A stretch of DNA of 64,000 nucleotides, taken from assembly GCF_030159795.1 (NCBI RefSeq), contig NZ_BSND01000003.1, forward strand, positions 744,001 to 808,000, given 5' to 3'. Positions 20,012 through 28,097 of the stretch are shown one piece after another. Under the pieces are notes generated by a model that was not told the origin of the DNA, ran no database searches, and worked only from the letters and a program-made list of their open reading frames with translations. Numbering within the stretch: the first letter of the stretch is position 1; every line of letters starts with the position of its first letter. Source of the stretch: Methylophaga thalassica (GTDB lineage Bacteria; Pseudomonadota; Gammaproteobacteria; Nitrosococcales; Methylophagaceae). The position numbers and the translations under genes are program-made.

Positions 20012-22180
20012 ATGCAATCCGCGCCTGATCTGTTTTCCTACCGTAAATTCTGGGCACACCGTTTTGGTATCGCGCCCGAATTACCTATGACCCGAGAGGA
20101 AATGGATGCGCTGGGCTGGGACTCTTGTGACATTATCATTGTGACGGGTGACGCCTATGTAGACCATCCGAGTTTTGGTATGGCGCTGATAGGGCGTTTA
20201 TTAGAATCACATGGTTTTCGCGTTGGTATTATTTCTCAGCCCGATTGGACCGGCACCGACGATTTCACCAAACTAGGTAAACCGAATCTGTTCTTTGGCG
20301 TCACTGGCGGTAATATGGATTCTATGGTCAACCGTTATACTTCTGACCGTAAGATACGCAGTAATGATGCATACACCGCAGGTGGTTCAGGCGGAAAACG
20401 ACCTGATAGAAGCGTCGTGGTTTACAGCCAACGTTGTCAGGAAGCCTACAAAGGCGTGCCCGTGATTATCGGTGGTATTGAAGCCAGCTTGCGCCGTATT
20501 GCCCATTATGACTACTGGTCTGAGAAAGTCCGCCGCAGTGTCATTATGGATTCTAAAGCTGATCTTTTGGTTTACGGCAATGGCGAAAGACAAGTGGTGG
20601 AAATTGCTCATCGTCTCGCTGCAGGTGAACCTGTCAGTGATTTGACCGACATTCGTGGCACCGCCTATACCAAAAAGCATGAACAGCGTCCGGGCTGGTG
20701 GGAGAAAGATTCTACTTTGGTGGATACTCCGGGGAAACTCAATCCGCCTATTGATCCTTATCAGATGCAAACTGAAGAAAGTTGTGCAGATGAAAAAGCC
20801 AAAACAGAACAAAATAAACCGGCTGAAAATACCAATGTTATTAAAATTCATCGGGTTTCACCGCGAAATGCTGAACGTACTGTAATACGGTTGCCTGCCT
20901 ACAATGCAGTGAAAGATGATCCGGTTACCTATGCCCATACTTCACGTATTTTGCATCTGGAAACCAACCCCGGTAACGCGCTGGCTCTAGTACAGCAACA
21001 TGGCAATCAGGATGTCTGGTTAAACCCACCGCCGATACCGTTAACCACAGCCGAAATGGATGCTGTGTTTGATTTACCTTATAGCCGTGTACCGCATAGT
21101 GGTTATGGCAAGATGACCATTCCCGCCTACGATATGATCCGTTTTTCCGTCAACATCATGCGCGGCTGTTTTGGTGGCTGTACATTCTGTTCTATTACCG
21201 AACATGAAGGACGTATTATTCAGAGTCGTTCTGAAGACTCCATCATCAGAGAAGTAGAAGCGATCCGTGATACAACACCCGGTTTTACCGGTGTGATTTC
21301 TGATTTGGGTGGTCCAACGGCCAATATGTATCGTCTAGCCTGTAATGATCCTCAAATTGAGGCTAGTTGTCGTCGTTTGTCGTGTGTATTCCCGGGCGTG
21401 TGTAAAAATCTGAATACTGATCACACGCCTTTGATTAGTCTATACAAGCGCGCCAGATCATTACCCGGCATTAAAAAGATTTTGATTGCTTCAGGTTTGC
21501 GATATGACCTGGCGGTTTTATCACCAGAGTATGTCAAAGAGTTGGTGACGCATCATGTGGGCGGCTATCTCAAAATTGCACCGGAGCATACTGAAGAAGG
21601 TCCGCTGCAACAAATGATGAAACCCGGCATCGGCACTTACGATAAATTCAAACAGATGTTTGATAAATATTCGAAAGAAGCAGGTAAAGAGCAGTATTTG
21701 ATTCCATATTTTATCGCTGCACATCCAGGCACAACGGATAAGGATATGATGAATCTGGCACTTTGGTTGAAACGCAATGGTTTTAGAGCCGATCAGGTTC
21801 AGGCCTATTTACCTTCGCCAATGTCAGCCGCTGCGGCCATGTATCACTCGGGCAAGAACACCTTGCATAAAGTAAGACGTAACGGTGGTGATATTGAAGT
21901 CCCGAAAGGGTTGAAAGTGCGTCGATTGCACAAAGCTTTTCTTCGTTATCACGATCCTGAAAACTGGCCAATGTTACGTGAAGCATTAAAAAACATGGGG
22001 CGTGCAGATTTGATCGGTAATGGCAAAAAACATTTGATCCCCAGTTGGCAGCCTGCTGGCACCGGAGAAAATGGTGAAGGCCGCCGTGTTACGCGTAAGG
22101 CAAAAAATGTACAAAGTTTTCGCACTCAGCATACAAGACCGGGAAAAACCAAAGTCAAAGCCAAAAGACGTCAGCGCTAA
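20012..22180 (+). CDS. YgiQ family radical SAM protein
   Basis: A 722-residue radical SAM protein. The cluster motif CFGGCTFC (CxxxCxxC) lies in [19 protein letters not shown] at about residue 387. The N-terminal domain begins with [20 protein letters not shown] and carries [19 protein letters not shown], the mark of the YgiQ family. The C terminus is very basic ([14 protein letters not shown]), suggesting nucleic acid contact. The substrate of the family is not known to me. A GGGG sequence precedes the ATG. The gene stands as a single transcription unit between the transpeptidase and the cytochrome gene. Confidence 0.92.
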   Translation: MQSAPDLFSYRKFWAHRFGIAPELPMTREEMDALGWDSCDIIIVTGDAYVDHPSFGMALIGRLLESHGFRVGIISQPDWTGTDDFTKLGKPNLFFGVTGGNMDSMVNRYTSDRKIRSNDAYTAGGSGGKRPDRSVVVYSQRCQEAYKGVPVIIGGIEASLRRIAHYDYWSEKVRRSVIMDSKADLLVYGNGERQVVEIAHRLAAGEPVSDLTDIRGTAYTKKHEQRPGWWEKDSTLVDTPGKLNPPIDPYQMQTEESCADEKAKTEQNKPAENTNVIKIHRVSPRNAERTVIRLPAYNAVKDDPVTYAHTSRILHLETNPGNALALVQQHGNQDVWLNPPPIPLTTAEMDAVFDLPYSRVPHSGYGKMTIPAYDMIRFSVNIMRGCFGGCTFCSITEHEGRIIQSRSEDSIIREVEAIRDTTPGFTGVISDLGGPTANMYRLACNDPQIEASCRRLSCVFPGVCKNLNTDHTPLISLYKRARSLPGIKKILIASGLRYDLAVLSPEYVKELVTHHVGGYLKIAPEHTEEGPLQQMMKPGIGTYDKFKQMFDKYSKEAGKEQYLIPYFIAAHPGTTDKDMMNLALWLKRNGFRADQVQAYLPSPMSAAAAMYHSGKNTLHKVRRNGGDIEVPKGLKVRRLHKAFLRYHDPENWPMLREALKNMGRADLIGNGKKHLIPSWQPAGTGENGEGRRVTRKAKNVQSFRTQHTRPGKTKVKAKRRQR

Positions 22181-22212
22181 TAAAAAATATTATTATTTGA
22201 GAAACATTTTTA

Positions 22213-22228
22213 ATTGACCGTGGTCAAT
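22213..22228. promoter_or_regulatory. Inverted repeat operator candidate upstream of cytochrome b561
   Basis: ATTGACC at 22213-22219 and GGTCAAT at 22222-22228 form a perfect 7-bp inverted repeat with a 2-bp centre (GT). It includes a TTGACC hexamer and lies 33 bp before the ATG of the cytochrome b561 gene, so a bound regulator could cover the promoter. A possible -35/-10 pair is TGGTCA (22221-22226) and TTTAAT (22245-22250), 18 bp apart. Confidence 0.4.
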
Positions 22229-22260
22229 GTGCCTATCACCAATTTTTAATAGGGACATTA

Positions 22261-22806
22261 ATGAAATCGAAGCAGAGTTCTCGTTATGACTTTTTATCGA
22301 TTTTTCTTCATTGGCTAGTCGCAGTTTTTATTATTGGCCTGTTTGCATCTGGCCTGTGGATGGTCGATCTTGGTTACTACGATGATTGGTATTATCAGGC
22401 TCCCTGGTGGCATAAAGGTATTGGCGTTGTAACGGCCATACTGATTGTTTCGCGCTGGGCTTGGAGCCTGTTTCGTCAGCCTCCTGCTGCCATTTCCTCT
22501 ATTCCTTATTGGCAACATCTCGTTGCAAAAATTACACATCAAGCCATGAATATCGTGGCGTTGATTATTGTTATCAGTGGCTATGTCATGGTCACAGCTA
22601 AAGGTGATGGCCTCTCTGTTTTTGATTGGTTCACGATTCCCGCAATCATTTCAAACAAACCCGCTTGGGTAGATCCGGCGGGGGCAATTCATTTATGGGC
22701 TGCGTATTTTCTGATTGCGATGGCAACAGTCCATGCTCTGGCTGCAATTAAACATCACTTTATCGATAGAGACTCAACGCTCAAGCAGATGCTTGGCATC
22801 AAATAA
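22261..22806 (+). CDS. Cytochrome b561 family membrane protein
   Basis: A 181-residue inner-membrane protein with four hydrophobic segments, typical of the bacterial CybB/b561 family that moves electrons between quinol and periplasmic or respiratory partners. Candidate haem ligand histidines occur in FLHWLVA (first helix), WWHKGIG, KITHQAMN and TVHALAAIKHH. It is followed after 15 bp by a YceI protein, a common pairing in which the lipid-binding YceI protein may carry an isoprenoid or quinone-like molecule (inference). Confidence 0.9.
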   Translation: MKSKQSSRYDFLSIFLHWLVAVFIIGLFASGLWMVDLGYYDDWYYQAPWWHKGIGVVTAILIVSRWAWSLFRQPPAAISSIPYWQHLVAKITHQAMNIVALIIVISGYVMVTAKGDGLSVFDWFTIPAIISNKPAWVDPAGAIHLWAAYFLIAMATVHALAAIKHHFIDRDSTLKQMLGIK

Positions 22807-22821
22807 AACCAGGAGAAAAAA

Positions 22822-23394
22822 ATGAGACAGACGCTTTTAGCAACATCACTATTAGGATTGTCAGCGATAATGCCTGCTTATGCGGCAGATTATGTGATTG
22901 ATACTGAAAAAGCCCACGCTTTTATTGATTTCCGTATTCAGCATTTAGGCTACAGCTGGATGAGTGGACGTTTTAATGATTTTTCTGGCACGTTTTCTTA
23001 TGATGCAGAAAAACCGGAAGCATCAAAAGTGGATGTAGATATTGATGTGACCAGTGTTGATACTAACTTTGCCGAGCGTGATAAACATCTACGTGAACGC
23101 TTTCTGGAAACGGATAAATTTCCTAAGGCCAGCTTCAAATCTACTTCATTTAAACAGCAGGATGATGGCAGTTTAATGGTCACGGGTGACTTTACCTTAC
23201 ACGGCGTGACCCATGAATTGAGCTTCCCTGTCCAAAAAGTAGGAGAAGGCGCCGATCCATGGGGTGGTTACCGTGCCGGTTTTGTTGGTGAAACTGAATT
23301 TACTATTTCTGACTACGGCATTAATGTTGATATGTTAGGTCCATCATCACAGGTAGTGTATTTAACTTTGTCGATTGAAGGCATTAAACAATAA
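22822..23394 (+). CDS. YceI family periplasmic lipid-binding protein
   Basis: A 190-residue exported protein with signal peptide ending AYA-AD (about residue 22). The YceI lipocalin-like barrel shows FIDFRIQHLGYSWMSGRF, VDVDIDVTSVDTNFAERDKH, LRERFLETDKFPKASF and MVTGDFTLHGVTHELSFPV. Family members bind polyisoprenoid molecules. An AGGAG ribosome-binding site precedes the ATG. It is cotranscribed with the cytochrome b561 gene. Confidence 0.93.
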   Translation: MRQTLLATSLLGLSAIMPAYAADYVIDTEKAHAFIDFRIQHLGYSWMSGRFNDFSGTFSYDAEKPEASKVDVDIDVTSVDTNFAERDKHLRERFLETDKFPKASFKSTSFKQQDDGSLMVTGDFTLHGVTHELSFPVQKVGEGADPWGGYRAGFVGETEFTISDYGINVDMLGPSSQVVYLTLSIEGIKQ

Positions 23395-23395
23395 G

Positions 23396-23635
23396 TCAGA
23401 TTTGTTTGGCGAGGTTATAAAGCCTGTCAAATTCTTCAGATAAGCTGCTTGCTGGTACAGAACGTCCCGCGCGTTGGTACCAGTAAGCAGCATTTCCTTT
23501 GTCGCCTTCAACATAATGAAGATAACCATGAATCATGCAGGCAAAACTATCTTCATAGTTTTGAATGAGTCTGTGAGCACCGTTCCAATCGCCTTGTGCG
23601 GCCAATTCCAATGCTTGTAAATGTTGTATAGCCAT
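23396..23635 (-). CDS. Small conserved protein, TPR-like
   Basis: A 79-residue soluble protein of unknown function. The pattern LQALELAAQGDWNGAHRLIQ and HGYLHYVEGDKGNAAYWYQR looks like a pair of helical TPR-type hairpins. I chose the ATG at 23635, which has GGAGG six bases upstream; a TTG at 23641 would add two residues but overlaps the ribosome-binding site. It is convergent with the YceI gene and 62 bp downstream of a small membrane-protein gene on the same strand. Confidence 0.65.
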   Translation of the reverse strand: MAIQHLQALELAAQGDWNGAHRLIQNYEDSFACMIHGYLHYVEGDKGNAAYWYQRAGRSVPASSLSEEFDRLYNLAKQI

Positions 23636-23697
23636 TGCCAACCTCCAGAAAAGTTTGACAATAGCTATGCTATAACAGATTGAATTGAATGAAAATT

Positions 23698-23817
23698 CTA
23701 GTTGCTTCCGATAAGCGTCAACAAGCCAGCAACAAAGGCAAACGGGGAGGTGACGATGACAAATATCAGTTTGCCAATTTCGCGTAATACATAAATCGCA
23801 TCAATGAATAAAGCCAT
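23698..23817 (-). CDS. 39-residue predicted single-span membrane protein
   Basis: A short reading frame on the minus strand that encodes 39 residues: MALFIDAIYVLREIGKLIFV followed by a hydrophobic VTSPFAFVAGLLTLIG segment, ending SN. A GGAG ribosome-binding site lies 7 bases upstream of the ATG, inside CAACGGAGTAAATC. One or two membrane helices are likely. A palindromic -10-like element at 23845-23856 lies just upstream. No function is known to me. The good ribosome-binding site and hydrophobic composition argue for a real gene; conservation has not been tested. Confidence 0.55.
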   Translation of the reverse strand: MALFIDAIYVLREIGKLIFVIVTSPFAFVAGLLTLIGSN

Positions 23818-23844
23818 GATTTACTCCGTTGAATCTGATTGTAT

Positions 23845-23856
23845 GCATTATAATGC
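23845..23856. promoter_or_regulatory. Shared palindromic -10 element between tsaB and the small membrane-protein gene
   Basis: GCATTATAATGC is a perfect 12-bp palindrome that gives TATAAT on both strands (plus 23849-23854, minus 23847-23852). On the minus strand TTTGAG lies 16 bp upstream as a -35; on the plus strand only poor -35 matches exist. It could fire both tsaB and the 39-residue gene. Confidence 0.4.
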
Positions 23857-23895
23857 GCGATTGTGACACTCAAATGACCGGCTAATTAAGCACCT

Positions 23896-24579
23896 ATGAA
23901 TATTCTCGCACTCGATACCTGCACAGAAATGTGTTCTGTCGCCATCTTAAAAAATGGTGAACTGTTTGAACAATCGCTTCTAACTCAACGAGGTCATTCA
24001 GAAAAAATACTAGGTATGCTGGATGAGATTTTGTCCCAGGCGGATTGTGGCCTTGCTGATATGGATTGTATTGCTTTTGGCCGCGGGCCTGGTTCATTTA
24101 CCGGCGTTCGCGTTGGTGTCAGTGTCGCTCAGGGAATTGCTTTTGCGTCTAAATTGCCAGTCGTACCCGTTTCAACCTTAGCCGCCGTCGCGCAGCGTGC
24201 AATTGATGAACATGGTGCTAATTATATTGCCGTGGCAATGGATGCACGTATGCAGGAAGTCTACAGCGCTACATATCAATCTGTTGATGGTCTGGCTGAG
24301 TTAACAGGAGAGGAAAGAGTATGTTTGCCTGAGCTGATTTGCTTGGACAATGATTCATCTTTTTTTGCTGCCGGTAGTGGTTGGAAAGAGTATGAAACGT
24401 CTATGACAACAAAGTTCTCCGGTCAAATTCATGGCATGGATAATCAGCTGTTACCGACAGCTGCTGCCATTGCAAAACTGGCTGTAAAGCAGATTGAAAA
24501 TGGTCATACTTTAGCTGCGGAACAGGCTATGCCCGTTTACCTTCGCGATAATGTCGCCAAGAAAAAAGGTGAACAGTGA
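23896..24579 (+). CDS. tsaB: tRNA threonylcarbamoyladenosine biosynthesis protein TsaB
   Basis: TsaB is the scaffold partner of TsaD and TsaE in making the t6A37 modification of ANN-decoding tRNAs. The 227-residue protein has the ASKHA-fold start MNILALDTCTEMCSVAIL, QRGHSEKIL and the hallmark GRGPGSFTGVRVGVSVAQGI (about residues 63-82). Its stop overlaps the cmoA start in TGATG, so the tsaB-cmoA-cmoB group couples three tRNA-modification genes. Confidence 0.95.
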   Translation: MNILALDTCTEMCSVAILKNGELFEQSLLTQRGHSEKILGMLDEILSQADCGLADMDCIAFGRGPGSFTGVRVGVSVAQGIAFASKLPVVPVSTLAAVAQRAIDEHGANYIAVAMDARMQEVYSATYQSVDGLAELTGEERVCLPELICLDNDSSFFAAGSGWKEYETSMTTKFSGQIHGMDNQLLPTAAAIAKLAVKQIENGHTLAAEQAMPVYLRDNVAKKKGEQ

Positions 24580-25313
24580 TGGTGAAAAAGCAAGACACTA
24601 TCTACGCTGCACCATTAGAACAAATGGTGGATTTCCGTTTTGATGAAAAAGTGGTCGATGTCTTCCCTGATATGATTCAGCGTTCGGTACCTGGCTATGC
24701 AACACTGATATCTAACATCGGCATTCTTGCGGCAAAGTATGCTGTAGATAATAGCCATTGTTATGATTTGGGCTGTTCACTTGGTGCCGTGACTTTATCG
24801 ATGCGGCAGCGGATAAAAAAACAGAATTGCCAGATTATTGCCGTTGATAACTCGCCTGCCATGATTGAAAAAGCACATCACATATTGCTGGCCGACAAGG
24901 CCTCTGATATTGGTGTTCAACTGGTTTGTGAAGATATCGCTGATACGGTCATTGAAAATGCTTCCGTAGTGGTAATGAATTTCACCTTACAGTTTATTCC
25001 ATTGGCGCAACGCCAGACATTAATCAATCAAATTTATAAGGGTTTAAAACCCGGTGGCATATTAATTCTGTCAGAGAAATTGGCATTTGCTGATACCAAC
25101 ATTAACCAGTTTCATATTGATGCCCATCATGATTTCAAGCGGGCGAATGGGTATAGCGATATGGAAATTAGTCAGAAAAGAACAGCCCTTGAAAATGTGT
25201 TAATACCTGAGTCACTAGAACAACATCAGCAGCGTTTACGTGCTGCCGGATTTGGTTTTACTGAAAAATGGTATCAATGTTTTAACTTTGTCTCGATGGT
25301 TGCCATAAAGTGA
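24579..25313 (+). CDS. cmoA: Carboxy-S-adenosyl-L-methionine synthase CmoA
   Basis: CmoA converts S-adenosylmethionine and prephenate to carboxy-SAM, the donor for cmo5U34 in tRNA. The product (244 residues from the ATG at 24579) shows VDVFPDMIQRSVPGYATLIS, the SAM-binding DLGCSLGAVTLSMR, and VVMNFTLQFIPLAQR, all typical of CmoA. A GTG one codon upstream is possible, but ATG within the overlap TGATG with tsaB is preferred. It overlaps cmoB by 4 bp (GTGA). Confidence 0.95.
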   Translation: MVKKQDTIYAAPLEQMVDFRFDEKVVDVFPDMIQRSVPGYATLISNIGILAAKYAVDNSHCYDLGCSLGAVTLSMRQRIKKQNCQIIAVDNSPAMIEKAHHILLADKASDIGVQLVCEDIADTVIENASVVVMNFTLQFIPLAQRQTLINQIYKGLKPGGILILSEKLAFADTNINQFHIDAHHDFKRANGYSDMEISQKRTALENVLIPESLEQHQQRLRAAGFGFTEKWYQCFNFVSMVAIK

Positions 25314-26278
25314 TATACCAGCCTTTATATGAATATCTCGATGCCGCTGGATTACAGGGTTGGCGTCAGACATTAGAACAACAAATCAATCAGAAATTAG
25401 CTGAAGAAACGCACGGCAAAATGCCTTTATGGCAAGACGCACTTGCAGCATTACCGATGATCACGCCCAGTCAGGTCGAGTTACAGTCAGAAGTCAGAAT
25501 CGGTCAGCAAAAAGATTTGAATGGCGTTGATGTTGACGAGCTGAAAACTTGTTTGAAAGCGTTTCATCCCTGGCGTAAAGGTCCTTATCAGTTTTTTGAT
25601 ATTCACATTAATACGGAGTGGCGATCTGACTGGAAATGGGACAGGGTATTACCGCATATCAGTCCATTAGCTGGCCGACGCGTATTAGATGTGGGTGGTG
25701 GCAATGGTTATCACGGCTGGAGAATGTTAGGCGAGGGGGCTGAGTTTGTCATGGGCATTGATCCAACGCTGGTTTTCACCATGCAATATCATGTCATGCA
25801 ACGTTATATCGCCAATAATAAACACTTCGTTGTTCCTATCGGTATAGAGCATATGCCGGAAAAACTGGCCTGGTTTGATACCGTATTTTCCATGGGGGTG
25901 TTATATCACCGGCGCTCCCCGTTAACTCATCTTATGGAGTTACGTGATTGCCTGAAGCCGGGTGGTGAGTTGGTGTTGGAAACGCTGATTATTGATGGCC
26001 CTGAGGGCATGAGTCTGATTCCAGAGTCACGTTATGCCAAGATGCGAAATGTCTGGTTCATCCCCAGTAGCGAGACCATGATGGTGTGGTTAAAAAAATG
26101 CGGTTTTAAAGAGGTGCGTTGCGTCGATGAAAATGTCACGTCACTCGATGAGCAACGAAGCACTGAATGGATGACATTTGAGTCACTGAAAGACTTTCTT
26201 GACCCGAATGATCTTACAAAAACAATAGAAGGGTATCAGGCTCCCAAACGTGGTGTATTTATCGCTAAAGCACCTTAG
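25310..26278 (+). CDS. cmoB: tRNA U34 carboxymethyltransferase CmoB
   Basis: CmoB transfers the carboxymethyl group from carboxy-SAM to 5-hydroxyuridine at tRNA position 34. The 322-residue protein starts with GTG in a GTGA overlap with cmoA. Family markers include HPWRKGPYQFFDIHINTEWRS, RVLDVGGGNGYHGWRML, FSMGVLYHRRSPLTHL and KMRNVWFIPSSETMMVWLKK. Length matches E. coli CmoB. The end overlaps a small convergent gene by 4 bp. Confidence 0.96.
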   Translation: MIYQPLYEYLDAAGLQGWRQTLEQQINQKLAEETHGKMPLWQDALAALPMITPSQVELQSEVRIGQQKDLNGVDVDELKTCLKAFHPWRKGPYQFFDIHINTEWRSDWKWDRVLPHISPLAGRRVLDVGGGNGYHGWRMLGEGAEFVMGIDPTLVFTMQYHVMQRYIANNKHFVVPIGIEHMPEKLAWFDTVFSMGVLYHRRSPLTHLMELRDCLKPGGELVLETLIIDGPEGMSLIPESRYAKMRNVWFIPSSETMMVWLKKCGFKEVRCVDENVTSLDEQRSTEWMTFESLKDFLDPNDLTKTIEGYQAPKRGVFIAKAP

Positions 26279-26670
26279 AGGGCTGTAGCACCTGAGGTGA
26301 TGGATATCCATTGGCCATTGCTGTTTTTGCAGGCATCCAATGATTTTGTCTCAGTTTGATCGTCTTTTTTGATGACAAGATCATAGGCCAGACATGGGTA
26401 GTGACCATACGAGTAATGATGGTCAATGATGATTTCATAAGCTGTGCCAGTCACTTCATTTTTCCAAAAGTGGCTTTTACCAATGGTTTCTGTCGACAGA
26501 ATTTTCTGTGTTTGTTGCAGGTCATGTGTTGTCATCGCCGTGTCGGTATCAATACCGGCCTCGACACCTGCTAACAAATCTAACGACGCTTCTGTGCTGG
26601 TAACTATGCTCACCAGGCTGATACTGACTATGCCTAATAAATAGAGCCGTTTGTTAGAAAACATAGACAT
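26275..26670 (-). CDS. Small exported protein, 17-kDa surface-antigen-like C-terminal domain
   Basis: A 131-residue protein with a signal-like N terminus (about residues 8-28) and a C-terminal domain with the pattern FWKNEVTGTAYEIII, YPCLAYDLVI and LDACKNSNGQW. Trp-x-Asn, Tyr-x-Val-type strands and a paired Cys...Cys-x4-Gly-x-Trp ending are features of the 17-kDa surface-antigen family; this assignment is by eye. Two Met codons near the start (26670 and 26664) are both possible. Its end overlaps that of cmoB by 4 bp. Confidence 0.5.
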   Translation of the reverse strand: MSMFSNKRLYLLGIVSISLVSIVTSTEASLDLLAGVEAGIDTDTAMTTHDLQQTQKILSTETIGKSHFWKNEVTGTAYEIIIDHHYSYGHYPCLAYDLVIKKDDQTETKSLDACKNSNGQWISITSGATAL

Positions 26671-26817
26671 CCGTAACTGGAGTAGAAAAACGTTATTTAA
26701 ACATGAGCGATTAACTCGTTGGTATGGAGTTAATACAATTTATAAATAACAGGGTTAATTTCTTAAAAAGCCGAGTATATCCCTATCAAATTGTTTATAA
26801 CAACTGTCATCTCATTA

Positions 26818-27231
26818 TCAGCGACTGCAAACGCCACTTAATAAACGAATGGCCATATCCACATCATAGGTCATTATGTGATGAGAACGTAAAAAACGTT
26901 GCTGAACCTGGTAGGCTTCACGTTCGAGTAGCATTCGTTGTTTGCAGTCTGGCTCTTCAATAACGGCATCATGCTGATATTGAAGGAAATGCACCATTTC
27001 ATGAACGATATATCCTTGAGCAATCATGCTATCTTTAGTCAGCTTATCATCATAAAAAATCGTATTTTTTTTATCGTCATAATAAGCCAGAGCATTACAT
27101 TCTTTACCCTCACATAAAGTATCTATTAACTGCTGATGATTAACGGCTTCAATTAAGGGGTGTTGTTCTGGCATATCATACTGACTAAAGTTAACGGCCA
27201 TTAACAGTAGTGTTCCAATAATTTCTTGCAT
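26818..27231 (-). CDS. Small predicted exported HExxH-type protein
   Basis: A 137-residue protein with a short hydrophobic start (MQEIIGTLLLMAVNFS) and the motif IVHEMVHFLQYQHD (about residues 73-86), a His-Glu-x-x-His arrangement that binds zinc in gluzincin peptidases. The later EREAYQVQQRFL could supply a third ligand Glu. Four Cys are present (in LCEGKECNA, PDCKQ and near the C terminus). It is probably a small periplasmic zinc-peptidase-like protein; activity is inference. AAGGA precedes the ATG at a suitable distance. Confidence 0.6.
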   Translation of the reverse strand: MQEIIGTLLLMAVNFSQYDMPEQHPLIEAVNHQQLIDTLCEGKECNALAYYDDKKNTIFYDDKLTKDSMIAQGYIVHEMVHFLQYQHDAVIEEPDCKQRMLLEREAYQVQQRFLRSHHIMTYDVDMAIRLLSGVCSR

Positions 27232-27293
27232 AACATCGTCCTTGTCAGCATGTTAAATATACGACTAGCGCTTTTAGAAACAGTTTCTGTTAT

Positions 27294-28097
27294 TCATTCA
27301 TTAGCTGATGCATGCTGTCTATTATGAAATTCTTCTAAATCGGGTGGTGATTGTCGGTAATAAGCCTCTAACTGCTTAAATAAAAGGGCATTATGTTGTT
27401 TCAACGCTTCTGGCATAGTAAAAAAGTATTCACTTAATACCGCAAAAAATTCAGCCGGATTAGTCGCAGCATAAGGATCCAGATAGGTGTGTTTATGTGC
27501 CGCCAAGTCACGTAATAAACCCTGCCAGGCAGCAGTTAATGTCTCAGTCCATTCCGGTAACGACATATCCGGGTGTAATGGCGGCATACCATTAGCCCGA
27601 CCAGACAACATATCTAATTTATGAGCGAATTCATGAATAACAACATGATGACCTCGGTAGGGTTGCTGACTGTCATGTTTGATGTCTTGCCAGGAAAAAA
27701 TGACGGGACCCCGTGACCATGACTCGCCACTTAAGCCCTGTGTTTGTCTATGAACGACGCCATTTTCATCTGTCACATCGCGTTTAATCTGAAATGCGCC
27801 CGGGTAGAGAATGACTTCTATCCAACCATCGTAAGTATTGAGTCCTAAATGCAAGATAGCTACACAGGCCTGGGCAGCAACAGTGACGGCCATTTCTGGT
27901 GTGACCGTTAACCCTGCAGCCCCGGTAAATGTCTTTTTATGAATAAACAGTGTGGCCAACAAACGTATGCGGGCACGTTCGGATACGGATCTTGCCTGTA
28001 TAAGGGGTAAATGCTTAGTGACTGCAAGCCACAAATCAAAGGGTATCGGATAGTGTTTTAGTACTCTGAGTGTGCGCCATTTACGAATAATATTCAT
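27294..28097 (-). CDS. MtfA-like zinc-dependent peptidase (M90 family)
   Basis: A 267-residue protein resembling E. coli MtfA, a cytosolic zinc peptidase that binds the glucose regulator Mlc. Features: KTFTGAAGLTVTPEMAVTVAAQACV, VILYPGAFQI, the zinc motif VIHEFAHKLDML (about residue 155), and the downstream NPAEFFAVLSEYFFTMPE containing the third-ligand Glu. The start overlaps the stop of the proton ATPase by 4 bp, so it is translated together with it. The partner of MtfA here is unknown. Confidence 0.88.
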   Translation of the reverse strand: MNIIRKWRTLRVLKHYPIPFDLWLAVTKHLPLIQARSVSERARIRLLATLFIHKKTFTGAAGLTVTPEMAVTVAAQACVAILHLGLNTYDGWIEVILYPGAFQIKRDVTDENGVVHRQTQGLSGESWSRGPVIFSWQDIKHDSQQPYRGHHVVIHEFAHKLDMLSGRANGMPPLHPDMSLPEWTETLTAAWQGLLRDLAAHKHTYLDPYAATNPAEFFAVLSEYFFTMPEALKQHNALLFKQLEAYYRQSPPDLEEFHNRQHASANE

